From Anisakis pegreffii (taxonomy: Eukaryota; Nematoda; Chromadorea; Rhabditida; Anisakidae): a DNA stretch of 64,000 nucleotides. The notes beneath the pieces are model-generated. The model was not told where the DNA came from and made no database searches. It saw only the letters and a list, made by a program, of their open reading frames with translations. The position numbers and the translations under genes were made by a program. How positions within the stretch are numbered: position 1 is the stretch's first letter; the number at the start of each line of letters is the position of its first letter. Shown here one piece after another: positions 26,881-38,048 of this stretch. The DNA is taken from assembly GCA_035041965.1 (NCBI GenBank), contig JAPYMA010001417.1, forward strand, positions 1 to 64,000, read 5' to 3'.

Positions 26881-27491
26881 AGGGTCTAGGGTAACTGACA
26901 GCACGACAAATGACCAAGCGACAATTGTCAGCACGACGTTTGTCCAATACGTAGTCGGTCACACAAACTTCGTTTAGGTTCGCTTTTTGAGCACACGTTC
27001 ACCATTTTGTGTGTTTAATATAAAACGCGGACTATGTGATATATTTTGAGAATGTTTATCACTATTTTATGGTACTGGTGTCGTTTGAGGGGCAAAACAG
27101 CGAGCGTACAGCAGTACAACAGCACTATGGCCGACGCTTAGCCTTAACTTAAGCGTAGCCTCAGCCTCACGCTCAGACTGAGGCTGAGGCTACGCTTAGG
27201 TTAAGGCTGAGGCTACGGTTATACTGAGGCTGAGGCTACGCTTAGACCAGGGCTGAGGCTACGATTAGGCTCAGGTTGAGGCTAAGCCTCAGCCCAGTAC
27301 GTATTACTGAGGCTTAGGCTGAGGCTAAGCCTCAGTAATACGCGTTTCATACCACACACACAAAATGGTGAGCATGCGTTCGCGTTGCTCAGAAAGCGAA
27401 TCTAAACGAATTTTGTGTCAACAACTACTTGTTGCACAAACGTCGTGCTGACAGTTGTCGGTTGGTCATATGTCGTAGACCCTGGGTAACT
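26881..27491. mobile_element. foldback-type DNA element with long inverted repeats
   Basis: The left arm (about 26897-27030) and the reverse complement of the right arm (about 27340-27483) match over roughly 130-150 bp. They share TGTCAGCACGACGTTTGT and, further in, CACCATTTTGTGTGT. The octamer GGGTAACT lies at 26889-26896 and again at 27484-27491, directly flanking the arms, and is a candidate 8-bp target-site duplication. The element is about 590 bp and encodes no protein. Its centre (27130-27341) is a GC-rich array of GAGGCT/TTAGGC-like units. Long arms plus a repetitive centre fit a non-autonomous foldback element. The superfamily is unknown. A complication is that the word AGGGTCTA occurs just outside the left copy of the octamer and at the tip of the right arm, so the exact left end is uncertain. 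Confidence 0.7.
27142..27341. repeat. double hairpin and 6-bp-periodic array
   Basis: Two strong hairpins sit in the centre of the foldback element. One pairs 27142-27167 with 27181-27206 (26 bp, one mismatch). The other pairs 27301-27317 with 27325-27341 (17 bp, perfect, 7-base loop). Between and within them run degenerate GAGGCT and TTAGGC units. TTAGGC is the common nematode telomere unit, but the array is too degenerate to call telomeric. Confidence 0.75.
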
Positions 27492-28683
27492 AGTTCCTTG
27501 CCGGTAACCTGACAGTTCGCCAAGTATGAACGAAGTGACAATTCGCCAAGTGATGGAACTCACAGTTTTATTCGATAACCCCGGGCAATTTGCATTTTAG
27601 CAAAGATCTTGGGGAATAAAACATGTTGTACAGAGTGGACAGCTTGAAGATATACTCGAGGTTTTCTATTCGGCTTGAATGACAAAAGCTCAAGCGGGAA
27701 AATTCAACACCAACACATATATCCTCTGGTAGCCAAGAGTAAGTGTCCTAGAAAAACGTAATGAACTTGAACCGGAAAAGTCAAATTACGAGAGTTATGT
27801 TGTTTGGAATGATCAGTGGTGATTTTCAATAATCGCAATTGGTGTGTAATGAAGTAATTGAAATTCTCTCTGTTCTGATTGGGAGAAAAATAATTAGTGA
27901 GAGAGAGATGTATATCATCTTGTAGTCGAGAGTCAAGAAATAGCAGTCTGCATAATCCGATAAATTGCATTACAGATTTACCATTCACAAATTCCAGCAA
28001 AACGAAATACACTTACATCACACACCAGCAAAATACAACAACACGAAAAAAACATGATATCAGTAAAATCCGTTGGGTGAAATAGTCGAAGTTCCTACCG
28101 ATCTTCTGAATTGAGCACCACATTCACCAAGTACAGAGGCTACTAATTTTAAATACAAGTGTGTGCTATTTTATTGCTCACAGCTTAATTTGCTTCTCCT
28201 ACTCACATTTCATGAATCGGTTCTAGGAGATATCAACTCCTTAAAACATCTCAACTGCTTTTTTTAGGTATTCAGCATGGCTAGGCTTCTCTTAGACCGT
28301 TTTATTGCTCAATAGTGCAATCGATTATGACAGCATGAAATGCTATTGTCTATGAAACGCTCACTTCAATATGATTTAGATGAATTCTTATTCTTTTCAG
28401 ACTTGTTCTATTCACTCTCATAGTTATTACATGTGAATATCGTTCTCCTGATGAATTTTCTCATTCACTTCGTCTCATTTCACTTCACAGTTTGAATCAA
28501 CTTCTTATTCTGTAGCATATATGTAGCATAAATTGTTTATGGATACATTAACGAGTGCTGACAGCCGAAATCAGCAACACAGCAATCGAACATAATTGCT
28601 GAACAACGTTCGACAGTCAAATGGTTAATTATAGAGTGCATTTGATAGGATGAAATTTTGACTTCAATTGTTGAGTGAAATGA

Positions 28684-28989
28684 ATGAGAGATTGGGAAAA
28701 GAGAACACTTTTAGTGATAAAAGCTATGAGAGCGATTGTAACATCGAGGAAAAGAATAAAAACCCAGTCAGAACACCATTTATTGACAAATGGATGTAAT
28801 TTCAATGAATCTACGAAATATAATAATCAATTGCTTCTGAAATACCAACTCACAGAACATTACCTCTCAAAATTCCAGAGGGTAAAGGGATTAGATATTC
28901 CATCTTTCGCGATGAACTTCCGTTACAATGCCTTAGCAGACGGAACTGGAGCATGCTTCATTATGCTACGTCAAGACAGGAAATTTTGA
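28684..28989 (+). CDS. hypothetical 101-aa open frame
   Basis: An uninterrupted ATG-initiated frame of 101 codons in intergenic DNA. The product is basic at the N-terminus with no recognisable domain, signal peptide or membrane segment. It has no splice context or homology, so it may be chance. Confidence 0.2.
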   Translation: MRDWEKRTLLVIKAMRAIVTSRKRIKTQSEHHLLTNGCNFNESTKYNNQLLLKYQLTEHYLSKFQRVKGLDIPSFAMNFRYNALADGTGACFIMLRQDRKF

Positions 28990-29084
28990 GATATTTCCAC
29001 AGATTGCTTTTTTAGAGCACCAGCATTTCAACATTGCTGAAACTAACGAATCTGAAACTAGACTAAAACTATTTATATTAGCAC

Positions 29085-29605
29085 CACCATTCGCAAACAA
29101 ACGTTACTCTCAGGAGGAGAGGAACTATCAAACTTACTATCACAGCACAAACAGGAAAAGAATCGAGCATAGAACGAAGATAAATTGTTAGGACGGATCA
29201 TCTCTGATGATGTAAACGAAGGCTCTTGAACTGGATACTTCCATGAGTTAACCACTGAATAATCCTAACGAATCTTGTCAAAAGTGGGCATCTGCAAAAT
29301 CATGTGCACCATATGATTCAGAATCACCATTTTCAAACTAACGTTACTCTCAGGTTCGATCAGTAACATGGTCATTTCGTCATACTGTCGGATTCCCCAG
29401 ATTCACTAATTTTGGAAAAGTATAAACGTTGTTGTGCGATTTCGTTTTCCCCAAGAAATTTTGAAAATCTTTTGAAACCAAATCACGTAGATGAGCAGTC
29501 CATTTCAATACATTCAGTACATTGTATCTGCATTGATCAATTTATATAAGGGGCTAGCAATATTAGGGTTACCATTTTCAAACTAACCCTGCTCACGGGT
29601 TTACA
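29085..29605. repeat. three spaced copies of a ~28-bp motif
   Basis: A motif close to ACCATTTTCAAACTAACGTT followed by ACTCTCAGG occurs at about 29087, 29326 and 29571, spaced close to 240 bp each time. The intervening DNA shows little visible similarity by eye. It could be the remains of a tandem duplication with a unit of about 240 bp. Confidence 0.45.
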
Positions 29606-30812
29606 TGGGGTCATGACTATTTCTGTACATCAGCGACTTCTCTTGTCTCGCTTTTTTATGTTCTTGGGCCGTTTTATTTACTCTAACAATAAGTAAAATT
29701 AGGATGTTGCGGTAAGGTTATAAATTGCATTTTGCACTGAGGTCGTTCAAATATCCAAAGTAACTTCAGAAATCTAGAAATAGTCATAATCCTTCGACAA
29801 CATATACTGTTGTTGTTGTTTATGTAATCATTTCGCGTTGTTGTTTAGGTGATTGTTTCATGCGGTCATCACCGTGTTCATCCTCTTCTTCATCATTATC
29901 GTGTTTTTAATGCTGTCACGCCAGGCCAAATGGAGGAAAACATTGCCAGGCATGGTTTGATGGAATTCCATGAGTGAGTTAGAATCTCAAAGTGCGTCGG
30001 GACCCCGCACAAACCACCCGGCTACAATTCGATGTCACATTCTAGGGTAAGGTTTTTCACGTGTCACCACACATTACACTGAAAATCCACAAGCTGTCAG
30101 TATCTTCAGCTTCAGTGAGTTTAGAATTGTCATGACAGCAGCTATTGGTTGTAGTCGTACCACGATTGCTATCATCGTAGACAGGAAAGAAAAACTTGAA
30201 ACTAAAAGGAGTTTCGAACTACTGAGAGATATTGCGAGCAACGATGTACAATTTGAGAAAAATTGGCCCAGTTTCTGCTAGGCGTTTTTAAAATTTTCAT
30301 CTCCAGCTCCGCATTTTCGAAATTCCCGATCCGGCTGTGGCTCCACATTTTCCAACTTTCGGCTCCAGCTCCAGTGCCAGAATTTTCTCTGCTCCATTTT
30401 GGCTCTGGAGCAATCAGGATCCGAAAAAAACTATCGTATAGACCTTGACTCCGGCTAATGAATATTTCTTTTGAGAAATCCAAAGAAATTTTTTTTGGCC
30501 ATACTCGAATTACCTGTACCAGCGTGAAAAGCAGTTCCTATTCAGAAGTGCACCATTGGATAACACCATATGAATGATGGAATCGTTAATGAATTGCTCA
30601 CTTGAGGTTCAGTTATAACCAAAATTTATTCACACATAAAAGTAACAACATTCACAAATTTTTCCTCGCATACATATAAATCCATTTTAATGATGACGAC
30701 AATAACAGTAACAATTTTCAATACTGACAATGGTTTCAATCCCTTACACTGCAGATACTATTTAATCCAAATGAAAAATTATTAATGAAGTTCGTATGGA
30801 ACATACTTTGAT

Positions 30813-33800
30813 CTATGAATTTTTCCTAGCCCTTCTCTCTTCACGACTATACTTGTGATGATATATTTTAGGTTTCGCTTTCAATTTCGCGTTCGAAGAA
30901 AGAATCCCTTTCCTTTGTCCATCGTTTTCAAATGCATCTATGCGCCTTCGATCCATTGCCTCAATCGCTTCTTGTAGTGCCTTTAATTTTTCATTTTTAC
31001 TTACATTTACTGAGTTTAGACGGACATCACCGAATTGAATTTAACGTATATGACGAATTTAACCGTTTATGAAATATTAAAATCGAAGAATTCAATTGAA
31101 TCAAATAATAATATCATTTTGTTCGTTAAATTCACGACACATATGATTCGTTTTTCCTAGCATTAAATGGATACAATCTAACGAAAATAATCGCGAGAAT
31201 GACAATGACAGTCCCATTCGCTGCTATCAAATGTGCTAAAGAATGAACAGTTAACAAGTAGAAAGAAGAAGAATAGAAGAATGAATGTTGGTTGATAATG
31301 AGATGAACGAAACCAACTCTAAGCCTATTTTTACGTTCGACATCAACACCTGATGAATTGGATGGATCATTTCGATTGAACGATACACTATTCCTACTGA
31401 AATGATATTCAGGCACATTTTCGATAATCGCACTTTTCCAATCGCCGTCATTCAGATAAACACTTCTGATTATATTAGCTGTCACGTTTATTGACATCAC
31501 TTTGTAACCCCGTTCCCATCTGCAATGCAACTCATGTTTACATTGTTTTAGCGTGATTTTTTTTTGAATTAAATATCTGTGGTTTTGTAACATTGAAATA
31601 ATATAATTTATCGCTATTAAGTCAAAAAATAATTGAGTAAACAAAATGAAGCATTAAAATCTTCATCACCACATCACAAATATTAAACTCTAGCATTAAT
31701 TTGATAGATCAAATATTAAGCCATAATTGCAGCCCTGCATAAAGACTGATTATATTACTTATATAGTAACAATAATATCAATAATATTACTACTACTACC
31801 GGTGATAATAACTGCATCAACAGGCGTAACTATTTTCTTAGTAGGGAACATACCAACTCAAATTACTAGTACTGATCATAATATTCATTGATAATTTACT
31901 TAGCATATAGTTTTACTGATGATACCATAAAGATGAAATGTCAAAAGTTTTCAAAAAAAATTAATATATATAATAATTTTCATTGCTGTTTTCCCTGTCG
32001 AAAAACAACTGCATCTGTATACCAGCCATCTTCCAAAACACTATGCGTCTCAATGAAAGGGATCCTTCCTAGTGTAAAATGAAGCACCGATAACAGACTC
32101 ACTTTACATATCGTTCAATAGGTAACCTATAGGGCGTCAAACGGTCACATCGTGCAGCCGATAACGAAGAAGACCAAGGTTGTAAATCATAACTGGAACA
32201 AATTACAATCGCTTTGTACTTACTGATTGGACCATCTAACATTCTCGGTGCTGAGTTGCTTATATATACGACCTCATCTGAAATTCATTGCTTTATTCAT
32301 TATTCATTACATTTTCTTATGGAATGACATCTTCGAACAAACAATAAGGAAGAAAGGATAAAATAAAATGATGATATTCTGTAATCACGGAGAGGACCAA
32401 TAAAAGGGTTCTCTGAAAAATGTGGAAAATGGATGGATGACTTTTCGAAAAGTCCCGATAGCATTCGAAAAAAAGTCCCGACTTTTGGCGTAGGGCTGAC
32501 GCCAGCCCGGGCGTTAGCCTGAAAGTATGCTCAAGCTCAGCTAAAAACAATTCGATTGATTGAGTTTCTGACACTTTGAGGCTAGCCTTAGTAAGCACCA
32601 AATGAATTATGATCGATGAACATAAAAATTAAAAACATGAAACCTGCTCTCGTTTCATCAGCGATCTCTTTTTAATATACTATAAACCAACCATCGGAAA
32701 TATCCTTCGAAAGATTATCACGTATCGATCGAGATGATATGGTTGGGATGAACGGATGTGGAGAAAAATCGCATTTTGAAAATTTTTTCGACCCGTCCAA
32801 AGTTGAACATTCCGAATCCAGTTCTTGATAGAGTTCAGTGAAATCATCACCGTCTTCCTCATTACACTTCTCGTTATCATTAACATATTCATTTGCATTC
32901 TGATGAATCCTTTCAGGACCATACAAAAATAGCCAGTATCTAAAATTACAATCAGCAATTTAATTTCAAAAATCAGGATTAGAATAAAGAAAGGCTGTAG
33001 CATAATAATGACTGATCATCATGTGACATCCGTAATTGCTGGAAGCAAATTATCATTTTAAAAAATTACCGTCAGAGATGACTTTTATAACCATCAATAT
33101 ATTAAGGATTCAGTACGATAATCATAATCACTAATGATGATCATCATTAGTTTATCATCATTGGTTCTCAAGCTCTTACACCCCAAGCCTTCACTCGAAT
33201 GACCGTTCGGTAGATCGTCACTGCCCCATCTAACAACCCCGCGATCTCAACTTTCCTCATTCCGCTCTTCTCTACTCCATTATTTCTCTACTCCGTTTCG
33301 GGATGAGATATACATCAAATTGTAGAACTCCTCGAAACGCTGGGTTCAGTTCATGACCTTCTCTTGTCAGCAATAAATCAGAAGAAAATAAAAATATTGA
33401 AGAATGACCTGAAGTTTGCTGGCAGAAATTTTTCAGTCGCATCAGAAGAATCAATTCCTTATCATCAAACATTAACTTTATAAACGTCGTTGAACGACTA
33501 TGGAAGAATTGTGAACAAGTTAAAAATTAACCAGCAATGATTTGCCATCCACCTCAATTTTTCCCCTTATTGACAGCCTCACTTTCTCCCCAAGGAGATA
33601 TTTTCCCCTTGAGAATTACTGCTCTAAGCCGAATCATCACACTTGAACGTCTCTACATGTTGCTTGTCATTTATGCATTAAGAGAATCTACTTATTCAAC
33701 GATTAGTGTCAAATATGAATAATCAATGGACTTTGTAACATAAACTGAACTATGATGAAATACCAATGAAGTGACTTACTTCTTAATATAACGTGCTAGA

Positions 33801-35496
33801 TGATCATCAGCCAACAGGTTGACGATTGATACAGGAAACGGACAACGATGAAACCAATTGGCATCATGCAACTTTTGAATTTGTCTGGAATCATTTTATA
33901 ATAATCATTCACAGTTGGTTACATAATGAGAAAATAACACTGTAATTCAGAAGGGATGAAATATTGCAAGATAACTGAGCAACGAGGAACGACTCAAAAT
34001 ACTATGCACTAACAAAAAATATGATATCAGAAAACTACACTCATTTTAGATCATATTTATGCCAACACAATGTTTTGTAATCGACTCGACCACATCTCTC
34101 AACATTCATTTGGACATTACTCAACAGCAATATAGATCAAAATCGAGATTCATAAATTTGAGCCGACGTTGAACCGAAATGAATTGATAAGTAAATTACA
34201 AAGCCAAATGGTGACCTTAAGAATTTGATCTGATAGTTATCCGAGAATTGATCTAAAAAACGGCAATCGATGATCAACTGAGGAGGCATCTCGCCACATT
34301 GCATAGCTGCTAGTACACGACATCCGTACATACTGTCCACCAATCCTTAATTGTAACTGATACTGAGCACAAAACAATTAACTTAATAGTGCAACTAATG
34401 TGGTTTGATGATTTTAATTCATGAAGAACTTAAACGATACATTATTTTAATACAACAATGTTTTTCACAAACATTTCGGTATATAACGTCAAATAATTCT
34501 TCAAGTAACATACTCCTGAAGTACTGGCCACGTATATCAAAATAAGTATGATATCCTGGTGCATAGACCATTTCACCTCTTTCGAATCGAACCTTACACT
34601 CTTCTGAAATCTACATAAAACGAAACCATGAATCCAATAACATTAAAATGAACAAAACAAAGTGACAAACTAATACGAGAGATAATGTATCATAACAGAA
34701 GACGATACCTAACAAAAATGTTATTTACTAATAATGATAACTATTATTGCAGGTAGGTATTCTAAGTATTCGTGCGTTGTAAAGGAATGTACATTAATGA
34801 GAATAATGCTGATAATGAAAGTAACCTTCTTAATAATGAGATCACGTTCGGACTGTTGTTTTTGGATTTTGCTGGCATTCGAATGTTGCAAGTATAATCG
34901 AGATAAAAAGCGCTCTCTTTCATAAATATCCCGTAAATTAAAATAAATTGTCCATTCATCATCATTCAGATACCGCGGTACTTCACTGAATAATTCGTAA
35001 ATTATTTCCATTTCTGATAATAATCGTGCCAGTTTATCACGTTCATAGTTCCTTTTATATCTCATCACAAACTCGCGAGATGGTAAAACATCAGCTGGTA
35101 AATTCAAGTTCATTTCCCTCTTCTGAAAGTAAGACATGACATTGTTACGACCACCACCATTATCATCTTATTATTTTCAATATCATGAAGATTTTGAAAT
35201 GTTCATTTGAGATGTTTACTGCGGAATGACTGTAATAAGTTCGGATATTCATGGTGAATACGGCTCATAATTTTTGCTTTGGTCGTGCTGTCGAAACCAA
35301 TCCAAAATTAATCCTCTAACAGCGATAAAATTTCTTTTTTATGCCACTGCAGACGAACACGCATGACCAAAAACGCAAGTCTAGAACAGTTGCTCACTGT
35401 TTCACATACTATTCTCAGGGTGTCTCGGCCTAAATTAAGCCTTGAACGCATAAAATTATCCGACGAAATACTCGTTATTGATAGCTTCAGATTCAT
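30813..35496 (-). CDS. TRMT10C: TRMT10C/MRPP1 homologue (mitochondrial RNase P protein 1), 9 exons, 485 aa
   Basis: A SPOUT-class tRNA methyltransferase subunit of mitochondrial RNase P. It methylates purine 9 of mitochondrial tRNAs and helps cleave their 5' leaders. Exons, 5' to 3', are 35496-35410, 35122-34826, 34610-34514, 34345-34216, 33884-33780, 32939-32692, 32277-32103, 31519-31398 and 31009-30813. Phases agree throughout. Colinear matches to the animal family include CRVLAAMQCGEMPPQLIID, WFHRCPFPVSIVNLLADDHL, EVVYISNSAP, the aspartate-containing strand KYKAIVICSSYD, CDRLTPYRLPIERY (family pattern K-R-L-N-L-A-T-E-x-x-P-L-D-x-Y), INVTANIIRSVYLNDGDWKSA and a Lys/Arg-rich tail. The basic, Ser/Arg-rich first exon fits a mitochondrial presequence. 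It is about 80 residues longer than the human protein, mainly through an acidic insert in exon 6 (about residues 245-320) and a longer tail. The first exon is the least certain. Confidence 0.88.
33130..33151. repeat. 22-bp perfect palindrome
   Basis: ACTAATGATGAT and its exact reverse complement abut in intron 5 of the TRMT10C gene, amid further ATGATNATC words. It is probably simple-sequence DNA; no function is implied. Confidence 0.6.
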
Positions 35497-36338
35497 TCAT
35501 CTGATCCTCCTTCCTGTTCACACCAGTGTTTATGCATCGTGAAATACAATAATAATACCAACCAAAGCATGAGGTGCAAATGAATAATGTTGTTTCAATC
35601 GAACAGATAATGCAGCATTCGTTGATAATATCCTTAGCAAACAATTATTCATAAACCACATTCTCTTCATCATTACGTCACAATTTTACAAACCCTGTAA
35701 GCAATGAAATAGGATCAATGAAATAGGACCGGATCACTCCCATGACTAGGAATTTCGTTTTTGGGGAGACGGAATAGCGAGCATAATTTCGTAGACTGAT
35801 TGCAAATCCACAAATGTCTAAGGAGATGAAAACCGTTAAAATGAGAAAGAAGTTACCGCTTTCCCTTGGATACGAACTTGTATTTGATGTAAAGTGGTAA
35901 GATAACGCTACGATGCTACTTGTTACAGAAAGTGTCTGACAGCACCACGCCATTCGCCAAGCTCGTGAGTGCGCACGTCAACAAATTAAAACGCACTCTA
36001 ACTTATTCGACAGAAATAAACAAATGCCCACAGCATTCAGCCATAGAGAATGTGAGTGAACGCAGTAAGTATGATTGATGGATGAATATGTACGAAGAAA
36101 AGTTTGCACGATGTTTTACTTACCACTGCACGAACTATGCCACTTGCACATTTTTTCACACAATTCAATCCTGAAAGACGTTGGTAAAACCAAGAAGAAA
36201 TACTGCCCAAGATCTTCTGTATACAATTTATACATGATAGAACAATAACAAAGAATTACTGAGAGAAAGCTATAACGCACAAGAATATGCCAGTGACATA
36301 GTTCGTGCAAATGCTAAGGTCCTTCTTCATCAACGTCT
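35497..36338. other. spacer between two minus-strand genes
   Basis: About 840 bp between the stop codon of the upstream unknown gene and the predicted first exon of the TRMT10C homologue. A few open frames exist on the minus strand but show no motif. The shortness of the spacer would allow co-transcription, but no operon signal can be shown. Confidence 0.4.
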
Positions 36339-36632
36339 TCATCTTTCCGACATCATTGTTTTCAGTGCTGAACTACGCGCCAGCCGTTCTCTACGTCTAT
36401 CATCTTCTATATGCGGTGGCATAGTGACCGATAAACGATGTTCATTATTCGAATTTATGGCGATCTGCGACGAACACTTGAGAACTGATTTCAAGTGAGT
36501 TCAGCTGGCGTGACGTTTGGGAACTGACGAGAAGTTTTGCACGGCTCATAAACAGCGTATAGGGTTGGTTATTATTATCGGAATATAATCTTCTTGTAAA
36601 CTTGTCGACGATGTTGCTGGGAGGACGTTCCA
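36339..36632 (-). CDS. 3' end of an unidentified gene (two exons)
   Basis: Exons 36632-36529 (acceptor TTTTGCAG, enters in phase 1) and 36464-36339 (stop TGA) are joined by a 64-bp intron, GTCAGT...TCGCAG, in phase 0. The C-terminal 75 residues are polar and rich in Arg and Ser, including MPPHIEDDRRRERLARSSAL, and end in MMSER. Codon use and splice sites look genuine. I do not recognise the protein. The 5' exons were not found; they should lie upstream (above 36640), where the DNA soon becomes repeat-rich. The gene lies directly upstream of the TRMT10C homologue on the same strand. Confidence 0.5.
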
Positions 36633-37633
36633 CTGCAAAACACTCGGGGCACGAAAAACATTCTGGGCTGAATTTTAACGAGGAACATGCACATGAACTT
36701 CATTTCCTTGGAAACTCGAGCGTAACCTCAAGGCTTATGCTGAAGTTGGGCATAAATCCGAGAACGGACGTGTCCAATGCCACAGAAGTCAGTTACACTC
36801 CTACAGTTTGCACATCGGTGTGCATTCACTATTGATAGGAAATAATTTTCAGACCGTCTAATTTTGGATGAGTGCCAATTTAGTTACTTGGTAAATTGGT
36901 CAAAACGGCTGAATGTTGGCGATGACCTATTCTTCTTGATTGATACTTGTTTAATATTTTTAATTTTCGTGTTTATTTTCTTATAATTTAACGGAAATGG
37001 CCGCTGGCTGGTGTCTGTGTATGACAACGAAAGTGCTGAAGGTTGGGAGAGGCGGGTTCAGGAAGAAGCGGTAGAGACGTGGACTCGTGATAGCATCCGG
37101 CCGACGGTCGGTCGGAAGGTCCGATAATTTCGGCCGCAGTTCCGGCATTCGGATCCAGACCGAACAACTCCGACAGTTGGTCGGAATACCGACTCTCGGA
37201 ATTGTTCGGTCAAATAAATTGATCTCACAATGATAGTTTGGATAAGATTGGCCACATTTTTGAAACTGTTAAATTACTTCATTACGTTTTGTTGGAAATG
37301 TGGAATTGCTGGGACCAGGCTATCGGGCCAGGCCAAGAGTTGCTGGGCCGCACCGAAGCAAGAATTGCCAGGCAGAGCAAAGGATTGCTGGGCGAGGCCA
37401 AGAGTCGTGAAGCCAAAGTAGGAATATGAATGAGTTCACTGTGGAGCGCCAGGTCTGATGAATCTGGCTTCGGCTTGACGATTTTTGGCCTGACCCATAC
37501 CTTAGCCCAACCAGGCAATTCCTGACTCGGCCGAGTCTGGTGGGTTCGTGCTCGCATTTTGAAGCCGCCTAGGATATGGGTTAATTGATGATTTTGCTAT
37601 GCACGGTCATAACACGTAGCAGTTGTGTATAGC
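36633..37633. repeat. GC-rich repeat region
   Basis: 37060-37205 is rich in CGGTCGGA/TCCGAC words in both orientations. 37315-37410 holds about four degenerate ~25-bp units of the type GGCCAAGAGTTGCTGGGC. At about 37465-37545 similar units run in the opposite orientation (AATTGCCTGG when reversed). The pattern suggests a foldback or tandem-repeat element. There are open frames in several phases but no gene. Confidence 0.5.
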
Positions 37634-38048
37634 TAGGGATGGGCATTAGCGTACTGATCCGCTGTTCCGCCATTAGCGGATTCTGCTATTTGAACACGAT
37701 AACGTGCTATCATGTTCGAATAGCGGAATTTTATAGCGAAAGCTGATGTTATTGTCGTTGGATAGTGGTTTAGTGAACCATTTTTTCTCGAGCGATAGCG
37801 GAATACTGGACTAATTCCGCAATTCCGATAACCTTAAGTCTGTGAGTGAATGCATAAGTCATAAACCATTCAGGTATGTAAATACAAATTTGCACTGCAG
37901 CACTGCACTAAATTCAAACGTACCGTGCTCTTCCGAACGGTTGGAAGTTGAGTATTCAATCATTCATCAACTATTTGACATAAGTACACCGCTAGTATTC
38001 CGGATTAGCGAATAGCGCGTAACATTTTCGTTAATGTGCCCATCTCTG
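37634..38048 (+). mobile_element. hAT-type MITE, copy 1
   Basis: A 415-bp non-coding element. Its left end, TAGGGATGGGCATTAGCG, and the reverse complement of its right end, CAGAGATGGGCACATTAACG, form terminal inverted repeats of the hAT style. The flanks are TGTATAGC (37626-37633) and GGTATAGC (38049-38056), an 8-bp duplication with 7 of 8 matching, as expected for hAT insertion. The inside is full of AGCGGAAT/ATTCCGCT words. A related copy lies in the opposite orientation at about 42230-42552. It has no transposase and so depends on an autonomous relative elsewhere. Confidence 0.75.

Larger units (their letters stand above)
27492..30812. other. intergenic DNA
   Basis: Between the foldback element and the 3' end of the TRMT10C gene. 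It holds a pair of AC(A)(G/A)TTCGCCAAGT words at 27511-27555, a 101-codon open frame at 28684-28989, three copies of one motif near 29090, 29330 and 29573, and a GCTCC-rich low-complexity patch at 30290-30420. No gene is convincingly supported. Confidence 0.4.

Noticed and set aside
30202..30483. Open frames on both strands in a GCTCC-rich patch
   Set aside because: Simple-sequence composition keeps all frames open; no domain.
31132..31644. A 170-residue minus-strand protein with hydrophobic ends
   Set aside because: It is exon 8 of the TRMT10C homologue read into both flanking introns. The spliced form fits the family.
32190..32220. A 31-bp intron within TRMT10C exon 7 (GTAAGT...TTCCAG)
   Set aside because: The unspliced frame stays open and aligns without gaps to the family (KYKAIVICSSYDLQPW), so it is coding despite good-looking splice signals.
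36602..36835. 77-codon + strand frame with His-rich start
   Set aside because: Partly antisense to the better-supported minus-strand exon at 36529-36632; no motif.
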